A DNA stretch of 64,000 nt from positions 1 to 64,000 of the forward strand of contig JAFAFA010000076.1 in NCBI GenBank assembly GCA_023423695.1. Direction: 5' to 3'. Within the stretch, counting starts at the first letter, position 1. Each line of letters opens with the position of its first letter. Source of the DNA: Pseudomonadota bacterium (GTDB lineage: Bacteria > Pseudomonadota > Alphaproteobacteria > Azospirillales > Azospirillaceae). The notes below the pieces were generated by a model. It did not search any database. It saw only the letters and a program-made list of their open reading frames with translations, and was not told where the DNA came from. The position numbers and the translations under genes are program-made. Of the stretch, positions 61,086 through 64,000 are shown piece by piece.

Positions 61086-62069
61086 TTGCTGCATGTCTTC
61101 GTCAATGACGGCGGTCTGCTGCGCTGGGCCAGGGAGGCCGCGGACGAGGCAGGGCCGCTGCCCGATGCCACCGTCTGGCTGGACCTGATCAACCCGACCG
61201 CCGAGGACTTGGCGCGGGCGGAGGCGCTGATCGGCACCAGCCTGCCCACCCGCGAGCAGATGGCGGAGATCGAGGAGTCGAGCCGACTGCGCGTGGCCGG
61301 TGGCGCCCTGACCATGACCGTCACCGCCCTGGTCTGGGCCGACACCGACGAGCCGCGAATCGCCACCGTCAGCTTCGTGCTGGCCGGGCGCCGGCTGGTC
61401 ACCATCCACGACATCGATCCCCAGGCCCTGCTGGCCTTCCGCCGCCGGGCCACCCATGGGAAGGTGTCCGCATCCCGCGGTGAACTGGTTCTGGCGGCGC
61501 TGGTGGATGGGATGGTCGACCGCACCTCCGCCGTGCTGCGGCGCACCGGGGTGGAACTGGACGTGCTGAACCGCCGCTACTTCCGTGGGCGCAAGCTGCG
61601 CTCGCGCGGCGAAACCCTGGACGACGCCCAGACGCTGAAGCGCATCGGCCATGCCGGGCATCTGATCGGCAAGGCGCGGGTCAGTCTGGCGAGTCTCACC
61701 CGCATGACCGATTTCCTGGCGCGCGGCGACGGCTGGAACTCCGGCAAGGCGACACGGCGCTGGGCCAAGACGACGCTGCAGGATCTGCGCGGGCTCGACC
61801 AGTATGCCCGTTTCCTGGCCGGCAAGGTCGCGTTGGCGCTGGACACGGCGCTGGGCCAGATCAATGTGGAGCAGAACGAGATCGTCAAGATCGTCTCGGT
61901 CCTGACCGTCCTGCTGTTTCCACCGACGCTGGTCGCCAGCATCGGCGGCATGAATTTCGAAGAGATGCCGGGAACCGACTCGCTTTTCGGCTATCCCAGC
62001 GCCCTGGGGCTGATGCTGCTGTCGGCACTGCTGCCGATGATCTATGTCCGTCTGAAGCGCTGGATGTGA
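61086..62069 (+). CDS. CorA/ZntB-family divalent metal transporter
   Basis: A 327-residue transporter of the CorA superfamily. The long cytoplasmic N-terminal domain ends in the stalk helix. TM1 (VSVLTVLLFPPTLVASIG) precedes the GMN signature in GGMNFEEMP, then TM2 (LMLLSALLPMIYVRL). The segment YFRGRKLRSRGETLDDAQTL is unlike classical Mg2+ CorA and nearer ZntB-like members, so Zn2+ or Mg2+ remains open. Translation starts at TTG behind a strong AAGGAG. Confidence 0.88.
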   Translation: MLHVFVNDGGLLRWAREAADEAGPLPDATVWLDLINPTAEDLARAEALIGTSLPTREQMAEIEESSRLRVAGGALTMTVTALVWADTDEPRIATVSFVLAGRRLVTIHDIDPQALLAFRRRATHGKVSASRGELVLAALVDGMVDRTSAVLRRTGVELDVLNRRYFRGRKLRSRGETLDDAQTLKRIGHAGHLIGKARVSLASLTRMTDFLARGDGWNSGKATRRWAKTTLQDLRGLDQYARFLAGKVALALDTALGQINVEQNEIVKIVSVLTVLLFPPTLVASIGGMNFEEMPGTDSLFGYPSALGLMLLSALLPMIYVRLKRWM

Positions 62070-62170
62070 CGCGGCATCCATACGGTACGGCTTGACAGTA
62101 CGACCTGCTGATCGTCCGCGGTTCTTTCCTTTTGACAGGGGCTGACCGTCCCGGCAGGATGGGCGCATTC

Positions 62171-62285
62171 CAGGGGGGTCCCGACAGGGGGCTGAGATAC
62201 CAACGGCCGGACGGCGCCAAGCGTCTCCGGCAGCGTGGTGACCCTTCGAACCTGATCCGGGTCATACCGGCGAAGGGAGGGACCT
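62171..62285 (+). promoter_or_regulatory. TPP riboswitch (THI element) of thiC
   Basis: The conserved core is clear: GGGGGCTGAGATACC at 62187-62201, and ACCCTTCGAACCTGATCCGG followed by GTCATACCGGCGAAGGGAGG ending near 62280. An extended P3 stem (GCCGGA 62206-62211 with TCCGGC 62226-62231) lies between. The rest of the 375-nt gap before thiC includes a bulged hairpin at about 62288-62312, without a T run, so control is more likely at translation or by rho than by an intrinsic terminator. Thiamine pyrophosphate should lower thiC expression. Confidence 0.95.
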
Positions 62286-62444
62286 CGTGACGGGCCGCAA
62301 AGGCCCCCGTCCGGCCGTATCGATACCCGCAGTGGCAAACGACCACGGTGGGGGACGCCCAAATTGGGGAACGGCCCGCACGAAGACACCGCACCTCCGT
62401 CCGCAGTCCCGGGTTTGTCCGCCCAACTCCGACGGAGAAACCCA

Positions 62445-64000
62445 ATGCCTAAGGACTTCAACGAGACCGCCATCCGCATTTCGACCGGCCCGCTGCCGTC
62501 GTCGCGGAAAATCCATGTGCCGGGCACGCGCTTCCCCGACCTGCGGGTTGCGATGCGTGAGATCGCGTTGTCGGGCGGCGAGCCGCCGCTGACCGTCTAT
62601 GACGCTTCCGGTCCCTACACCGACGAGGCTGTGGCGACCGATGTGCGGGCCGGGCTGGCCAAGCACCGCCGCGACTGGATCCTGGCGCGCGGCGATTTGG
62701 AAACCACCGACAGCGGCGTGCTGCGCGCCAGGGGCGGCGGGGCCGTCACGCAGATGGCCTATGCCCGTGCCGGCATCGTCACCGCCGAGATGGAATATAT
62801 CGCCGTCCGCGAGAATCTCGGCCGTGCTGCGGCGTTGGAATCAGTCCGCGACGGTGAGGATTTCGGGGCCGAGATCCCTGACTTCATCACCCCGGAATTT
62901 GTCCGCGACGAGGTGGCGCGCGGACGGGCGATCATCCCCTCCAACGTCAATCACCCTGAGTCGGAGCCGATGATCATCGGCCGGAACTTCCTGACCAAGA
63001 TCAACGCCAACATCGGCAACTCCGCCGTGACCTCCTCGATCGAAGAAGAGGTGGAGAAGATGGTCTGGGCGATCCGTTGGGGGGCCGACACGGTGATGGA
63101 CCTGTCCACCGGCGCCGACATCCACCAGACCCGCGAATGGATCCTGCGCAACTCCCCGGTCCCCATCGGCACGGTGCCGATCTATCAGGCTTTGGAGAAG
63201 GTGAAGGGCAGGGCAGAGGACCTGACCTGGGAGCTGTTCCGCGACACGCTGATCGAGCAGGCGGAGCAGGGCGTCGATTACTTCACCATCCATGTCGGCC
63301 TGCGGCTGGCCCATATCCCGCTGACGGCCAAGCGGGTGACCGGCATCGTCTCACGCGGCGGCTCGATCATCGCGAAATGGTGCCTGGCGCACCACCGCGA
63401 GAGTTTCCTCTATGACCATTTCGCCGACATCGTCGAAATCTGCCGCGCTTATGACGTGGCGCTGTCGATGGGCGACGGGTTGCGGCCGGGCAGCCAGGCC
63501 GACGCCAACGACGCCGCCCAGTTCGCCGAACTGGAGACCCTGGGCGAGCTGACCAAGATCGCCTGGGCGCGCGACGTGCAGGTGATGATCGAAGGGCCGG
63601 GCCATGTGCCCATGCACAAGATCAAGCACAATGTGGAGAAGCAGCTGGCCCTGTGCGGCGAGGCGCCCTTCTACACGCTGGGGCCGCTGGTGACCGACAT
63701 CGCGCCGGGCTACGATCACATCACCAGCGCCATCGGTGCGGCGATGATCGGCTGGTTCGGCACGGCGATGCTCTGCTACGTCACGCCGAAGGAGCATCTG
63801 GGTCTGCCCGACCGCGACGACGTGAAGGCCGGCGTCATCGCCTACAAGATCGCCGCCCATGCAGCCGACCTCGCCAAGGGCCACCCGGCGGCCCAGCTGC
63901 GCGACGACGCCATGTCGCGCGCCCGCTTCTCCTTCCGCTGGCGCGACCAGTTCGCCCTGTCGCTCGATCCCGAGACGGCGATGGCCTACCACGACGAGAC
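62445..64000 (+). CDS. thiC: phosphomethylpyrimidine synthase ThiC, 3' end outside window
   Basis: The first 518 residues are in the window. ThiC is a radical-SAM enzyme that converts aminoimidazole ribotide to the pyrimidine of thiamine. Seen are the ThiC-associated N domain (KIHVPGTRFPDLRVAMREI), IIPSNVNHPESEPMIIGRNF, DLSTGADIHQTREW, LRPGSQADANDAAQFAEL and MIEGPGHVPMHKI. The C-terminal CxxxCx2C-type cluster site should lie beyond the edge. The ATG at 62445 follows CGACGGAGAAACCC. A TPP riboswitch precedes it. Confidence 0.97.
   Translation, partial: MPKDFNETAIRISTGPLPSSRKIHVPGTRFPDLRVAMREIALSGGEPPLTVYDASGPYTDEAVATDVRAGLAKHRRDWILARGDLETTDSGVLRARGGGAVTQMAYARAGIVTAEMEYIAVRENLGRAAALESVRDGEDFGAEIPDFITPEFVRDEVARGRAIIPSNVNHPESEPMIIGRNFLTKINANIGNSAVTSSIEEEVEKMVWAIRWGADTVMDLSTGADIHQTREWILRNSPVPIGTVPIYQALEKVKGRAEDLTWELFRDTLIEQAEQGVDYFTIHVGLRLAHIPLTAKRVTGIVSRGGSIIAKWCLAHHRESFLYDHFADIVEICRAYDVALSMGDGLRPGSQADANDAAQFAELETLGELTKIAWARDVQVMIEGPGHVPMHKIKHNVEKQLALCGEAPFYTLGPLVTDIAPGYDHITSAIGAAMIGWFGTAMLCYVTPKEHLGLPDRDDVKAGVIAYKIAAHAADLAKGHPAAQLRDDAMSRARFSFRWRDQFALSLDPETAMAYHDE

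Overview
The window is GC-rich, densely coded DNA from an alphaproteobacterium. The closest fit is Rhodospirillales of the Azospirillum type, judged from the zinc-free L36, phosphatidylcholine synthase, DUF2336 protein, DmdC-like acyl-CoA dehydrogenase, GlcDEF glycolate oxidase, and palindromic repeats that enter reading frames. This is recognition by eye; no search was run. Most of the window is ordinary chromosome. The exception is an accessory defence-type island at the left end.

Left end (1-11.9 kb): the 3' part of an initiator tRNA-Met and its terminator are followed by two back-to-back operons. The rightward pair, 6772-11903, is a P-loop ATPase and a large adenosine-deaminase-like protein overlapping by 4 nt. 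I read this as the RADAR anti-phage system (rdrA-rdrB). The leftward operon, 6423-224, encodes a patatin-like phospholipase, a 1179-residue protein carrying both a subtilisin domain and an HExxH metalloprotease domain, and a metallo-beta-lactamase-fold hydrolase. The two operons share a 348-bp intergenic region. The leftward set is the best candidate here for an undescribed system, either a RADAR accessory or an independent module.

12-25.8 kb: a LysR regulator divergent from a cupin, a second MBL-fold protein, tyrS, a Tat-type DUF882/M15 protein, radC, a regulator-kinase-cytochrome b561 operon, a RraA-like aldolase with a D-2-hydroxyacid dehydrogenase, two closely related TctC/Bug binding proteins arranged tail to tail, and rpmJ.

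25.9-50.8 kb: glycolate oxidase glcDEF (glcE carries a palindromic repeat inside its coding frame), phosphatidylcholine synthase, DUF72 and DUF2339 proteins, a hydroxyacid-oxoacid transhydrogenase, a GFA protein, an acyl-CoA dehydrogenase, a lytic transglycosylase, cobT, the lysine/diaminopimelate genes dapD-dapE with a HAD phosphatase and a membrane protein, a diguanylate cyclase coupled to a DUF2336 protein, a J-domain-like protein and a pentapeptide-repeat protein.

51-64 kb: a co-directional housekeeping block. It holds ffh, rpsP-rimM-trmD-rplS, rpmH-rnpA-yidD-yidC, engB, a cation/proton antiporter, argB, a CorA-family transporter, and a TPP riboswitch leading thiC, which runs off the window. 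Translation, membrane insertion and ribosome-assembly genes are chained here almost without a break.
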